Positions 14,732-27,597 of a stretch of DNA of 64,000 nt are shown here, piece by piece. How positions within the stretch are numbered: position 1 is the stretch's first letter; every line of letters starts with the position of its first letter. A program made the position numbers and the translations under genes. The DNA comes from Paragyromitra xinjiangensis (lineage: Eukaryota; Ascomycota; Pezizomycetes; Pezizales; Discinaceae), in NCBI GenBank assembly GCA_038503065.1, contig JBCAMK010000001.1:248001-312000 (forward strand), in the 5' to 3' direction. Below the pieces are notes generated by a model, which did no database searches, was not told where the DNA came from, and saw only the letters and a program-made list of their open reading frames with translations.

Positions 14732-16404
14732 TTCTATCCTTTGTTTCGGTTTATTCGTTTGTATTGTACTTATCAATTAAAGTTATTCCCCGCAATGCGA
14801 TCACTTTAGAAAAGGAAAGAAGAAAAAGTTAGGTTGTTTGGCGTCGTTGACCGAAATCAAATGTTATCGATAAAACCGAACACGTCGAGGTTGTAGCTGT
14901 CCATGTGAGGGTGAATCGGAAAAGCTGTATGAGCAGCGACGGGGGAGCTTATTCGCGAAGGCTCCAGGTTGCACCTTCGACGATTGACCAGCAGACCGAT
15001 TGATTGATTGATTGATTGCCAACTGATGAGCCGCGAGGGTTATATGATGAGAAGGGGAGGACCGAGGGGGGGTTGAGTTGGTGGGGCGAGAAAGTGTAGG
15101 AAGTTAGGCCAGCTAAATTGGAGAAAGCCTATCGTGAAGACTTTCACCGCCCGCGCCAGTGGTGAAGTGGCTAGTTAGCGGAATGTGGAGTGGCGGATAC
15201 AACAATAAACGCCACAGCACCTGGGGTTCCGGGAGTTTAAAAGGTACTTTCAGCTGGTTGAGCAACTGCTCAGCTGGTAGTTACTATTCAATTCTAGGGT
15301 TTGCAGGACTCTCGGAACTGTTAGAAATGAAGTTTCAACTTACTTGATACTTTGAGCTTTGGAAATAGTAAATTCCCATACAGTAGAATCTTGTACCAAG
15401 CTGTGTGAAACCACCATTCAGCTACCGCGAACCCCAACACCACCTATAAGCGCCTCGGCAAGGGCTGATACTTTACTAGCTACATACCCCCACAAATCCA
15501 AGCACAGCTCAAAAGACGTGGTCGTACATTGACATCAGGTCCCTAGGCTCCTTTCCGCCCCAGACATACATCCAAAAACACAGCATATCAACAAAGTCTC
15601 CGCTGCTGGACATTCCAAAAGAAGCAAACATCGGTGTCCATCACGACTGCCACCGCAAAAGCGCAATAGCTCCACATACTTACATGTGACTATCTATCCA
15701 CCAGATAAGAGTCAAGATCGATACCTGTTTCAACTGCTTAAATGACTGGACTAAATTCCCTAAAGCGCTCTTAAAATACAAGCATTTTGCTGGAGGTCAG
15801 CTCAGGCAACCTTCACAGAGCAACTATGAGCAATTTAACCGCATGTAACATATTCGCTATTTTAGATTAGTCTGACAAATGACTAGTGGTCTAGAGATGA
15901 TAATCGACATCAAAATCACCGGAAACATCGGTTCTTTTTCATGGGTATACCAGTACGAGTTACAGATTGATGTCATCGAGCGCAAGGAATTTCGATCATT
16001 ACCTCCGCGATCCGTGCGCCACAGAGTATGTTATTATCAACCCTTTAAGCTCTAGTCCACTCCATTAAGGGACTAGGCCCCTCGTTCCCATGGAAAGCAA
16101 AATATAGAGAACAAAAGAAAAGTGTTGATTGCGAGTAAGCTTGTGTGTGTGAACATCCAGAAAAGAAAAGAAACCCCCCTCTCCATCGGCATCAGTCACC
16201 GATCCAACTCTTTCCATAGAATATGACAGTTTATACAAAACGCCCCTCTCCATCTCTTCCGAACTACAAATAAACAAAAACTCCGTTAAATATGCCGACA
16301 GAAACAATAAAATGCAACCAACCCAGTATCGTAACACCGCTATGCGTATCTAATAATAACAAAAAAGCCTATCGTATCACACATAACACCCTAGCACTCC
16401 CCCA
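14732..16404. other. Intergenic region upstream of UPF2
   Basis: No gene is supported. A (GATT)n microsatellite is at 14998-15018. Open frames such as 15159-15347 are short and featureless. The final 300 bases are probably the 3' UTR of the minus-strand gene starting at 17262. Confidence 0.5.
14998..15018. repeat. (GATT)n microsatellite
   Basis: About five uninterrupted GATT units in the UPF2 upstream region. A second run of the same tetranucleotide occurs near 56811-56829. Confidence 0.9.
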
Positions 16405-17262
16405 TCATTGCCAAAGCCCAGTCAGAGCCAGAGCAACGATGAAAATCCCCAGCATCATCGTCACCAAGCTCACAAAAACCACCAGCCTCGGATCAAAGCT
16501 ATCCCATAACTCCCTAAAAATGTTCTTTGGCGTTGGTAGTAGTGTAGAATCCGGGCTAGCAATAACCCACCCCTGCTTCTCGTTCGGTTGGGGTTTATTC
16601 AGTGGTAGCAGATGGATCGTCATAGGCCGACGGCGCTCGGCGATCAGCGTCCGCAGTCTTTTGGAGAATCGCGGAGGGTGGAAATGCGGCAGTTTTGCAT
16701 ACTCAAATGGGACGTAACAGGGCCGTGAATGGTACATGGTGTCGGGATATGTGGAATATGGGTTCTCGGGGGTCTCCCGGTATGCTGGTGGTGGTACCCG
16801 ATCCGTATACGGGGCTTCCAGGGCGATGGTTTGGAATTTCGATGTTGCTGGAGTTCCTGACTCACTGCTACTTGTAGCTGGAGAGGATGAGATCGCACTA
16901 CAGTCCGAGTCGTCCTCCTTGAAGAAAAGAGCGTGGGTTGGAGTCGCAGACTCATCAGTTGGTGGACCGTAAAGATCATAGGGATTGCTCCTGTTAGTCG
17001 TACTGGAGCCACGTGAAGAGGATGTGAGGGAAGGCTCCTCGGAGATAGGCGACGACAGAGGGTAAGTACGACCATTCCACGCCCCAAGCTTCTCATTGAT
17101 CTGGACTACAAAATCTCGGTGAGGGTGTGAAGGGTAATATTTCTTATTCGCTGCTAGCGTATCATTGGCGAGAAATAGTCGCGGTGGGATATCGGCGAAC
17201 ATGAACGAGAACTCGTCGATAGTGGCTGCAATTGTAGCGTTTGTGGATGTAGGACTGGCCAT
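16405..17262 (-). CDS. Uncharacterised tail-anchored membrane protein
   Basis: A single-exon protein of 285 residues that I do not recognise. I start at the ATG at 17262 because it has a good context (CATCATGG after an A-rich leader); an in-frame ATG 36 bases upstream would add 12 residues. Residues 1-60 are the most ordered part (FMFADIPPRLFLANDT, then HRDFVVQINEKLGAW). The middle is rich in Ser, Thr, Pro and Tyr and is probably disordered, with a PPxY-like PPPAYRETPENPY segment. The last 30 residues form one hydrophobic helix (VVFVSLVTMMLGIFIVALAL) ending four residues from the stop. This suggests a tail-anchored protein with a cytosolic N-terminus. Codon use is consistent with a real gene, and no neighbour suggests a role. 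Confidence 0.7.
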   Translation of the reverse strand: MASPTSTNATIAATIDEFSFMFADIPPRLFLANDTLAANKKYYPSHPHRDFVVQINEKLGAWNGRTYPLSSPISEEPSLTSSSRGSSTTNRSNPYDLYGPPTDESATPTHALFFKEDDSDCSAISSSPATSSSESGTPATSKFQTIALEAPYTDRVPPPAYRETPENPYSTYPDTMYHSRPCYVPFEYAKLPHFHPPRFSKRLRTLIAERRRPMTIHLLPLNKPQPNEKQGWVIASPDSTLLPTPKNIFRELWDSFDPRLVVFVSLVTMMLGIFIVALALTGLWQ

Positions 17263-20200
17263 GATGTTTTTTTTCGCAAAGCAACTCTTGGTCAACAAAG
17301 GTGTAAATATAATAAAAAGGGATAATTAATTCGCGGCTTGCACGAGCATCGCAGTCCAAAGCTGGCGAAAAGAAAATAAAGACAGACACGCAAGAAAACA
17401 AGCACTCAATGCTGACGGACGAGGTGAGGAGAACAAGTGAATGAAAGGGGGGAAAAGACCGCCCCTCGAGTGCGAATAAGTACGATACTTGTACTGGCCC
17501 TAGACTCGCAGAAATCCGCCATCAACCAAGCGAGCGGACGAAAAGAGTGCGGAATAATTTCTTGCGCATCGTTTCAAGAAGAGCCGAACCAGTAGCGGAA
17601 CTGCACTGGCGGGTGTTGCACGGTTTATTTAGAGCGACAAGGGTCAAACCAGGGATGAGATTCCCCCTTTCCTTGGCAGCCACGGTTCAAGTTCCGATAT
17701 CGCTGTTGCTCGTCACCGTCATTCGTCCCCAAAGCGCCCGACTGATTAGCACGGTTTCGAGCGCATGAAGATAATCCGGGATATTGTGGCTGGGTGAGAG
17801 TTTCGTGTTTCGTCTTTTTCTTTGTTTATCGTGGCTTGATACGTGTATCAACTCAGAGCCGCTCGCAGAATATTTTCGTCAGCGGGTTCCTGTGCTTTAG
17901 AGCTAGAGAAACGGTGATGTTGTCTGTATATTTGGTATCCATTCGATATCCGGGTTAGACTCTGCTCGGATATGCTATCTGAAACACTGAAACAGTTCGT
18001 CTAGAGTAGATGCATATAGTATACGTGTGCATTACACACAGCGATCAATTCCTGCCCGATTCCCGAATGAAGTCGTTCGATCAAAGATTATAGTCTTTCG
18101 CGAGTGCTCCGTGCACAAATATCATCCTCTTACTCCTAGTTTCGGGAGAGCTACGAGACTTTGGTTAGCCGCGATGACGCTCACGGTCGTGGCTTTTACG
18201 TGCAACATTCGTCTGCAGCCCTAGGCATAAGCGAAGATCAACACCAGGCGTTGGCGACATCGTGACACCTACCACAATTTGATATGTATGTACCAACCTA
18301 TATGGTTCGTTATATACTCTGCTTACGCCGGCAAAGCTGCGGCTATTAGAGTGATACAATAGGAGCAATTCTGAAGCGTTTTCCTTCGAAACCGTTCGTG
18401 CTTGGGATTTGATATTGATACTGCTTACCATATCATCGTTCGAGAACGACATAGACAACTGAGGGAAAACTCGTAACTAGACTAGTCAACCCCCCTACTA
18501 CCAAAGTGTCGCATATATAACGAATCACAAAACTCAAAACCGGGCCTCGGGATTGTCTAGTTGCCTAGAAAATCAACATCAAGAACAATACCCCATGTAC
18601 TCCCACCCCAGATAGATCATTCATGCAAGAGAAATACCGGATTCGTTGCAAAGTAACTTGAGGCGCTATTCCTAACCCGAGATCACCTTTCAAGGTTAAC
18701 CAAGCGGATCCAAAAGCCATGAACCCAGGGCTTTCGGTGTGAACTGCCCCTAATTCCCGTATAGCAATCCAATATAAAGCAAAATCTATGATAACCATGC
18801 AGTTACTTAAGAGAGTGTCCCGCCGCATTTCTGAATCTTTAGTTTTAAGGGAAGTCATCCCCTCGACGCTTTGTGAATCGTTCGGTCGTTATTCAGATCA
18901 AACCACATACCCCACCACGTAGTGAAGCTTCGAGTTAAACCCCTCCACGTGCTCGCTCAGGCCTACGAAGAAACGAGGACGATGAACAAACCCTATTATC
19001 GAAAAAAATCTAATAGGTATTCCCCCTCGTCGTTTATCTCGGAACGAACATGATATCTCTTACGAATAAAACCCACGGGACTTGGAATTCGGCAAAATCG
19101 TATAGAATCTTAATTAGAAGGGACCATTAGTTGGGCCCTCCACCGCCATCGAACCTTCGCTACACGAAGTGACTGCTCTTCCTCGCAGATTCCATGGTTA
19201 GTGAGGGGTGGGTGGGGAACCCATTCTAGACGTTCTCGAGAACTGCATCTATGAAACCTTAGACTTGGCCAATCGTCTAAAGACACCAACGCTTACCCCG
19301 ACTTTGTGCCATGGCCTCAAACAAAATGCACGCTCGAGCCGCCAGCCTTCATCACCAACTTCATCGCAACAGGTTTAGGCAGTTACTCCACACCTTCCCT
19401 CGGGTTTAAGAATTTTAATCGTAGGAGATGAATGGTGTTTAGCTTATCGCAGACAGTCGTAGATGCATGGCCGAATAAACTTACAATCGGGGGTATATGA
19501 CCACAAAGCCTTACTCAAAAGAATCTTGGTGTCGGTGAGCAAGATACATGTATGTATCCATACGATTCATTTTATTTCGTAAAGAGTTAGAAGAGTTCCA
19601 TAATTCCAACACAACATAGAGTATGTTTTATTGGTCAGAACTGTTGCTATCTTGATTCAATCAACATCAACTATTCAAAGCTATAAGACGTTCCTATTCA
19701 TCACGCAAACATATCCCGACTAGTCAGTTACGTCACGAGGCGATCCTAGTTACTACCTGATTCAAGGATAGGAATAGAATATCATCCCGCCAGAAAAAAG
19801 AACTACCCCAGCCTACAACATTCCTTCTCCTTTGCATTCCACAACCAACACCATTACCTAAATCATAGAGAAGGGCGAAGGTGATCCCGCAGCTATCGAT
19901 TTCCCCTCTACATACTTCCCCACCAGACAGCTCAGTCGTACATCAGCCACCCCACTCCTAACGTCTCTATCCCGAAGACCACTACGTGTGTTATTGCTCT
20001 TGAGAGAGCGGCAGAAGCGGCAGAGCACGACTCAATATTGATTGCATTGACAAAAAATCCGCCATCTAAATTGATGAAGCCCACCCTCTGACAGATAGCT
20101 CTTAGTTACCGTGAAATGGCCATGGCGCCCACTAAAACGCCCACTAAAACGCCTGCAAATCGAGTCAGATCTACGATTAACTCACCGCTCCTCCTCTCCG

Positions 20201-21850
20201 CGTCAAGACCCCGCACGGCAGCCAAGAAGGAACCAATGCGTAAGATAGCTTGAGAAGCACTTAAAACCAATAGAGACCCACATGTCATGATCCGCACCAC
20301 CGCCGCCGAAGATGCTCTTGTCAGCCTCCCTGATGTATTCCTCGAACCGTGTGGTACAGTTAACCCTCCCTATAAGGGTTCGGGTTATAAGGATAGTTAC
20401 CTTATAAGGGTACGTATTCGAATTATTTCGGGTGTACTGGGCCTTCCTTATGAGAATAACCGTCCTATAAAGATATGAAATTAGAGCAACTTCATATCCC
20501 TATAAAGCGATTGTCCTGTAGCGATAGTGAGTCAGAAAACCCATAGCACTTGTCAAGTCCCCTAATACATATCGGGATACGGGATGTCATGTATTTATAT
20601 TTCAGATGATATCGTGGACGATCCTTTTCTGGAATATGCCAGGCGCCCCGAAAACGCGGCCTATGCTGTCGACGAGGGAAATGACATAATCTTTCAGGTT
20701 GATTCGATTCTTAGATTCACTAACATCGACCTTGAGATCTCCTACATCGCGTGTATCGTGCCAAGAGCGAGGTTTCCGAATAGACCAAGCGGGATTCTAC
20801 TCAAGCAACTAGGCCTTATTAACCCTCTTCGGTAACAATCGATACCGAAATTATCCCTGAGGCCGAAAGGCAAGCAAGTGAAGGATGATGTATGGGGAAA
20901 CTTGGTTTTACAGTGGTACTTCAAACCAGATACTGAGGAGGCGGTTGAACTTTAACCACACTGAATTGCTGAGAAACCTTGTAAAGGAGTGGTGTTGTTA
21001 TCCCTGCAGTTGTGACTAGGTTTCTTGGATCTTTTCTATTAGGATCTCCGGAGGTTTCATCTTTCTCCCCTATCAGAACTTCCTAGCCTCTGTTTCCTTT
21101 CCCCGCTCTACCGTTGGCGAAACGATTAAGGAGTACCGCTTCTTTAGCAACAAACAGGGCTTGGTTTTTAATAAAAACGCTTTGGCAAAGTAATCACTAG
21201 ATGATAAATAAAATATCTCTCTAAAAAGATATTGTTAATTGATATGGTTTGATGGTGTTATAATTTTTTGAGGTTTGGTGTTTCAGGTGGTGATTCGGGT
21301 AACCTGGCGGAAAAAAGAAAAGAAAAAATGCAATCAAGAGTTTCCCTGACTTCTCTTACATACAATGTGAAGTAAATATCAGCAGTTAGGTGTAGCGTGG
21401 CGGTGCCAAGCACCCGAGACCGTTCATACGGGATAATTAGCTGAAGAACTTGTTGGTGATTGTGAAAATAGGCGTTGGCGGTGGGAAATCCTCGGCAGTG
21501 GGCTTGGGTTGGTAAGAATTACCTCCCGAGTATTACCGGTCCGAAAACATGCAGCACCCCATTGACTGCTTCAAGCTCTATTTGATCGTTCGCCGCCGTA
21601 ACTCCGGTATTACCGTCGCTCACTGATGCTCATCTCTGGAAGAAGAAAAATATGTACTTGCTATGATTTCTATGCACATAGCATGATCGCTCCTCGAGTC
21701 CGCCCACTTTCAACCACTCCAGATTGGTATTTCTTCGGTAGCGATATGCATCCCTAACCAATACGCGCGGGTTTCAAGGTTCTACAACTCCCATCCCCCC
21801 AGCGTATGGAAACATCCACCCAAAAGCCAGCAATTCTTCTAATGCATTCC
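17263..21850. other. Gene-poor stretch, 4.6 kb
   Basis: No gene that I can support. Minus-strand open frames at 18165-18458, 18565-18858 and 20106-20300 contain hydrophobic stretches but no family signature or convincing splice partner. Plus-strand frames at 17547-17768 and 20584-20835 are likewise unsupported. CCTTATAAGGGT-like words recur at 20370-20500. A TACATGTA palindrome is at 19545. Confidence 0.45.
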
Positions 21851-22317
21851 TCAGTTTAGCCCGCTTCTCCCACCCTTTTCCGCCCTCAGCTCATCCATCT
21901 TCGCGACTCGTCGTTTGAACTCTTCGTACTGACACTTCTCGTAGGAATGTCTCTCGTCCTGTAGCGCCACACATCAGCCATCGTAAAACCGTGGCAGCAT
22001 CTTTGTAGGCGTATTTAGGACGAGGATGTACCTCGCACTTCCATGGTAAGTAGAAAGTGTCGTAACGGCATCTGTTCAGCGGGACAAGCAAGTGCGCGCA
22101 TTTATCTCTATACGCAATCGGCAACCGAGCATCGGCCATTTCTTTATTTGAAACTGTAGCATTCCAGCAAGGCATTGTCAGTTTAGCTCAGATTGGTCCG
22201 TGCTCGGGTGAGTAGTGGTGGTGGTGGGGGTCTGGTGGGGGTTGAGGTACGTTGGGTTCCCACCACCGCGGACTTCAAGTCCTTTGCGGCCTCTTTTACG
22301 GATTCCACGTGCGTCAT
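21851..22317 (-). CDS. NDUFB7: Complex I subunit NDUFB7/B18
   Basis: Accessory subunit of mitochondrial NADH:ubiquinone oxidoreductase, on the intermembrane-space side of the membrane arm. Exons are 22251-22317, 22032-22153 and 21851-21958, giving 98 residues. The core is diagnostic: MADARLPIAYRDKCAHLL, then CRYDTFYLPWKCE, DERHSYEKCQYEEFKRR and VAKMDEL. It carries a twin CX9C pattern: Cys-(AHLLVPLNR)-Cys and Cys-(EDERHSYEK)-Cys, the CHCH fold oxidised by Mia40. The second intron (22031 down to 21959) splits it within the second CX9C. Exon 1 is inferred from phase, a GTACCT donor and a CTACAG acceptor; it supplies the start MTHVESVKEA. If exon 1 is wrong, translation could begin at the ATG of MADARL. 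The rest is firm. Confidence 0.9.
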
Positions 22318-24900
22318 GATGGTTCAATGGCCGACTGGCTGGCTTGCTGATTGAGGAAGTTTGTAGTTGAAGACGTTGGGGGGATTGTCGTGGGGTTCGA
22401 GGCCGATGTTGGATTGGGGATCTTACTCAGCGTTATCAGATCTGATAAGGCTTGGCCTATGCCATGATCATAGCGCAGCACTCGAGCTTTGTTTCTAGGG
22501 GATAACGATGTTTTGATTGGAGACATGACACGTGTGGTATCCACCCCGAAACATTTTGTTGCCAATAATATGCATGTTTAACTTCTGAAACAGAAACGAT
22601 GATGATCTTAACCTAAGGATATCTACCACAAGCAGCCAGCAACCAGTGCCTCCCTGGATGTACCTAATGAACCCATCACCACCACCAACCAGCGCCTCCG
22701 CTAATCCAAACCCTAGATCTCAGCTTCAGCGTCACCGTTGCAAAACTCTCTGACCTATAGTAGCGAGCAAGGGCGAACCCTAAGAAATCGCTATCACCTG
22801 CCAAGTAACACTACAAAGGCCCCATCATCTGATGAACTTCCTCTTCTAGCTCCAGCTTGGTGCTCAAACCACACCAAAGCTAAATTCCCAAACAGACAAC
22901 TTTAAGCCCAAAGGAAACCAAGATACTCTCTTCGAACTCCCTGAAGTCCAGACCATCTCGCGGGTTTGTACTGCTGCGGGATCCGCAAGGCGTGTTCCCG
23001 TCCTCTCTAGATTAGTGCATCAATCTTACAACGCATAGGTCGGAAGATAGCAGAGAGGACTAGAAGTGGCAAAAACTTTCTCGATTTTCGCCGAAACAAT
23101 GTACCCAGCCAACCTCTCTATCGACAAGCAGGGTGATAGGCTCAGAAATCCACCCAATGAATGGTTTCCGGAGCTAGGAAGTTCATACTCTTTCAGCTAA
23201 GGGGTCTACAGCGTAGTCCCCTAAAACAACCACCACATGCCAGACCTCGAACCCGCAATGCATCAAGGCTCCCCTAAAGCTTGCTGAGGTATAAGTCATA
23301 GTACCTTGTGACAGTCACCGGTGTGACTCACCCTCTTAGCCTCTTAGGTATCAAGTGTTTATACTATAGGCTTTCAGGTTTGGCTAGACAACCCTCCAAA
23401 GAGAGCCCCCGCGCGCGAAAACCCCTCTACTACATATCGGGGGACGGAGATGTACATGATCCTTACCGTCAGCAGTTGAAGTATGTGCAGTTGCTTCTCG
23501 GTTGAGCTAAGTTCAATTTACCCCACGAACCGTCACTCGACCTGATGATATATCATGCACCCCAAAAACGTCGAACGCGAAACCGATGCATACGCCAATA
23601 TTCGAACAAGTACTATTAAGATTTCCCGAAGATCTTCTCCATCCCCAACTTACATTCAGCTCACGAAACCATGGGGCAAAGTGTTGTCATCATTCATGAT
23701 TTCAACTATGCACCGTTGCCCCCCAAAACCAGTACATCATGTGTGATGTGGTTCATTAGTACTTGCATATATTGATGGTTACTATTATTGGAATACCCAA
23801 ATTAAGCAGCCGCCTGCGCGTAAACACAAAAATACCACGAGTAAAATTTTTATCTTTACAAAAGGTTCTATTCTACCCCAAGACAGGCATACGGTAATGA
23901 TTGAAGTCTCTCCTTTTGACTACTTGGAGATCTTAAAGACCCCCCCTCAAGTACCCTTTAGATAATCCAACGGCGATACTAATATAAGACCAAAATATTT
24001 CACTAACACTACTGCCTAAAAGTATACGTAATCCCCGGAGACTTTGAACCCGACAGCAGGATGCTTCAATTTACCACACGACATATAACCCTTGAACCCT
24101 CTGCAAGCTCTTATTGAAACCCAATAGCTATCTGTAGGACAGTCCTCAGGAAATAAACAGAGGCTTTTAGGGGTAGTTAAACTCCTTCGGGTAGACTGTT
24201 GCGTGAGAAGATTAATAGAAAGTCGAAATCGGTAACCACAATTTCCCTCACCTCTCCCATTTACATCTACCTATGATACGGTTAGCATGCCATGATCATA
24301 ATCTTTCTTACTTACTTACCTAACAAACGATGGTTACCGTTTGCCATCACGGGAACCATGATAGTCCTGTAACCTAGTGTAAAAGAATCGAAAGCCTCTA
24401 TTGGGGTAAGCAGCACAAGGTTAGGAACACACTAAATAACACTCACAATCGATCACTCGCCTTTAGAATCAGCCAATCATCAAATGAAAGCTCCAAGCAC
24501 TTCCGCTTCTGGTTGCGCAGAACACAAATGTGGAGATAAAGTTCGTGATTGGATGTTAGGAGATAAAGCACAAAGACCATACTGAATGCAGTGTTTTTCT
24601 GGATCCTCCTACCAAATTAGTAATCTACACCATACAATATTCACTTAGCTACCTAAAAGAAAGGCCAAAGTAAAGACACTTTTACACACACAACCCCTCA
24701 TAACAGATATACAAAGTCAGGCCAACACCGAACACCACATTACATGTACACACGCATACCGCCTGCCCGCCATAGTTGCGGGGCTTGATAAAAAAAATAG
24801 TACAAAGGAAATTCAAACAAAGGAAAATAAAGGACCGAAGGAAGAAAAAAAAGAAAAGGTACAAGAAACGTTATCGCTACAAAAAGCTCAGAGCTAACCA
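22318..24900. other. Intergenic region upstream of NDUFB7 and downstream of the sirtuin
   Basis: I see no supported gene. The minus-strand open frame 22314-22565 overlaps the NDUFB7 promoter and start and is rejected. The plus-strand frames 23308-23505 and 23555-23746 are featureless. A TACATGTA palindrome is at 24741. The final 200 bases are A-rich and likely the sirtuin 3' UTR. Confidence 0.45.
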
Positions 24901-26752
24901 TTAAGCAGAAACCTCAACAGGCAACTTCGACAACCTCCTCGAACACCTACGTTCCAGCGCCGGGACAGCCGACAGTACCTTCGGTGGAGTTGATACCTTT
25001 GCGGGTGTCAACACCCCACCAGTAGTCGGTTCCTCTCTCCCGTCTAGCCCCTTCCTTGCAAGTCCTTTGACCTCCACAACAATTTTGTCCAGCATCTGCC
25101 TCTTCGCTTTAGGAAGTGGACTTTGACCCAAACCCCCACTCCCATCCCGAGAACAATAATTAAGATTTTCCTTCCATGGTGATTTAATCCCAACGGACGC
25201 CATCATGCGAGTAATACGAGATGGAGTTTGGGACGGAGAGCGTGTGGGCGTGGTGAGGATAGATGCCGACATAAACGTCGATTTGCTACGACGCGTTGGA
25301 GTAGATGGAGCGGAAGGAGGGTTGTATGGTGTATTCGGGGCACGTTTGACGGTTGACTTTTTCTCAGGTCGTGATCCGTTCGTGGGAGGCGGGGTTGGCG
25401 GACAGACAGGAATCTTATTGATAGGTTTCTTGATAATGAGTTTCTTCACAGGAGGGCCATTTCCAGATCTTGATGCGAGAGGTTTCCGGGCTCCAGTGGC
25501 CTTCGCTTTTGGTCTGGCAGCAAGCGCATTTTCTTTGTCCATCTCCTTAAATATCTTGCCCTGCTTGCTTTTCCCTTTCGTCGGTGACGCCGCAAGCTTT
25601 TTCGTCACCCTGCCTAGGTCCAACTTCGCTTGTATCTCCCAAATGTCGAAACGTCTTTTTTTTACGTCCGCCACCCATTTGTCGCAATCCATGTCGATAT
25701 GATAGTCGATAACGTCTTTCCATGCACTATTTGCAGCAGGAGTGTTATTGACATATATAACCTTCCCACCACGGGCATGGACAGCTTTAGCAAACTCCCT
25801 GACAATGCGTTTAAGGCCAAAAACTTTGAGTGAGGTGCCAAGAATAATCATCATATCGGGGTTGGAGCGGAGGTCGGCAGCTGTGAGAGAACCGATCTTT
25901 TCAGCAAGAGGATGTTCCTCCCCGTAGAGGACGATATTTGGCTAAAACATGTTAGAGAATATCTGGAGACATGCTATAAGTTACGGTAAGAGCCCACCCT
26001 TAGACTGCCAACTTTAGTCCCTCGCTTCCCGCTATCTCTGCGTTGTTGATCCTTCCCCGCACACTCTGGACACTCTGGAGCAGTCCCGTCCAGCAGACTC
26101 TCGACCTTTTCCTCATCATATTTACAGAGGCCCTGGCATTGCATGCAACGTAGTGTATTTAGATCACCATGTAACTGGACAACCTGGCATCCCTTCTGCT
26201 CTTCACTTTCCACAATACCAGCCAAGACAGTACTAGCTCTTTTTCGCTTCCCTTTGCCCAACGACAAATTTGTGGTCATCCCCTCTCGCTCCTCCAACCC
26301 ATCTATGTTTTGTGTATAGCATCGTAATAGTCGCCCAGTCTCAGACATCTTGCGGATGAATTTGTGGGTGGGTGTAGTGTCCTTGACAGATATTATTTCA
26401 TTGCGTAGCGAGGAAATAAAGGTGTAAAAAAGCTGAGTAGATGTAGGGTCGGCGAAAAGTACCGAGTCGAAGAGATCACGGCCTTTTACAACCGCTGAGG
26501 GGTAACGGGACTTGACAAGGTTGTAGAGGCCATCAGCAGAACGAAAATCCTGTTATCTGTTAGTACCCCATATTTCGCCTCATCACGTATAAAATTTTCG
26601 AGATTTAAACAAACGCGTCTACTTACTGGAATACCACAATTAGTACTTATGCCTGCCCCGGTTACTACAATGGCCTTTTTTGAGCGGGCAATCGAGTCTG
26701 CTATTTCTCCAAGAACGCGTGTATCTTTATCGGTAACAGTAGTTGTGGGCAT
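24901..26752 (-). CDS. hst4: NAD-dependent histone deacetylase, Hst3/Hst4 type sirtuin
   Basis: Class I sirtuin of the Hst3/Hst4 branch, which in yeasts removes acetyl groups from histone H3 Lys56 after S phase. Exons are 26627-26752, 25998-26549 and 24901-25941, giving 572 residues. The Rossmann-fold motifs are complete: VVTGAGIST then GIPDFRSADGLY across intron 1, the catalytic TQNIDGLE and the active-site histidine in VVQLHGDL. The zinc-binding Cys pairs are CMQC and CPEC. The later NAD motifs are VGSLRPNIVLYGE and MIILGTSLKVFG. About 215 C-terminal residues are a basic, disordered tail holding several Ser/Thr-Pro sites (APNTPYNPP, PSTPTRRSK, LTTPTRSPSQTPSR). Hst3 and Hst4 are not separable by eye. 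Confidence 0.92.
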
Positions 26753-27408
26753 GACGCCAACTAGCGCAAATATCTTGCTTTTTCAGCGTCCAATATCAAT
26801 TAAGTAGGATCGAGTGATGGGTATGACGTGAGTGGTGGATACTGAATAGTTGATGTATAAATATGCTGAGGGTGGGCGAAAGAAATCTCGAAAACGACGG
26901 TACAGAATGAAAACGGGAGAGGGGGTGGAGTAATTCAAGATGCCAATGGGACCTTATGAGACGGCACGTATCATCCTCGAGCAACAAGAGGCTGGTGCGA
27001 CCATTCTTAGCGTGTTGCTACGCGAAACTGCCACCAAACAAACGGTTACCCGGTCAACTAGATCTAATCTTGGTGTTTCTCTCAAGTTCAGCTTGAGGCT
27101 GATATAAACACTAGCCACCACATGGTTCAACCCGTGCGACGCCCCGTTACCAAGACGACCGCTGGAGAAATTGCCATATTGGTTAATTCGAACCTCGTCC
27201 ATGACGCAGCGCGCGTTTGCGCAGCTTGATAATCATCCATCCAACTTGTTTCTTTGTTCACGATACCATGGTTTGGTGATTCCCATGAATTCTCCTCCGT
27301 TTAATCATCCTCCCTGTCACTTGACGGCGTTCTCTGCCTCCTTGCCGCTCGGCCAGCCAAGTGCCTACGATTAGTAAAGATTCAAGGTTCCCAGAGCCTC
27401 TCTATAAC
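26753..27408. other. Upstream region of the sirtuin gene
   Basis: This is spacer between the sirtuin start and a tentative small gene on the plus strand. Open frames on both strands (26796-26987, 26954-27202, 27171-27374) overlap one another and show no protein features. Confidence 0.45.
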
Positions 27409-27597
27409 ATGGGTTCCTCCTGGCTCCCGCTTCTCCTGGGCCTTCCTACCTTCATCGCTCTTTTTGCATTCATTGCAATAGTCATCTTGAAACTCTTCCT
27501 CTTCCATCTTGCGGTCCTCATCATCAGTCGTCTACCTGTGCTACGGGGCCTCGTCACTGTCGAGGTCCCTCAAGAAAGACAGTGGGGGATTTTCTAA
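27409..27597 (+). CDS. Possible small single-pass or hairpin membrane protein
   Basis: A 62-residue open frame starting at MGSSWLPLLL. Roughly residues 5-45 are hydrophobic, with a single lysine near the middle, and are followed by a short polar tail ending QERQWGIF. An in-frame ATG at 27361 would add 16 residues. The frame lies head-to-head with the sirtuin gene. I recognise no family. Small hydrophobic frames arise easily by chance, so this may not be a gene, or may be one exon of one. Confidence 0.3.
   Translation: MGSSWLPLLLGLPTFIALFAFIAIVILKLFLFHLAVLIISRLPVLRGLVTVEVPQERQWGIF

Noticed and set aside
18165..18858. Two consecutive 97-codon minus-strand frames
   Set aside because: No motif, and no splice junction joins them convincingly; left as unresolved.
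20106..20300. 64-codon minus-strand frame with a hydrophobic GVLVGVLVGAM segment
   Set aside because: Short, no splice partner or family; the repeat GVLVGVLVG comes from a small DNA duplication.
22314..22565. 83-codon minus-strand frame ending at the NDUFB7 start
   Set aside because: Overlaps the first NDUFB7 exon in another frame and has no features; likely promoter DNA.
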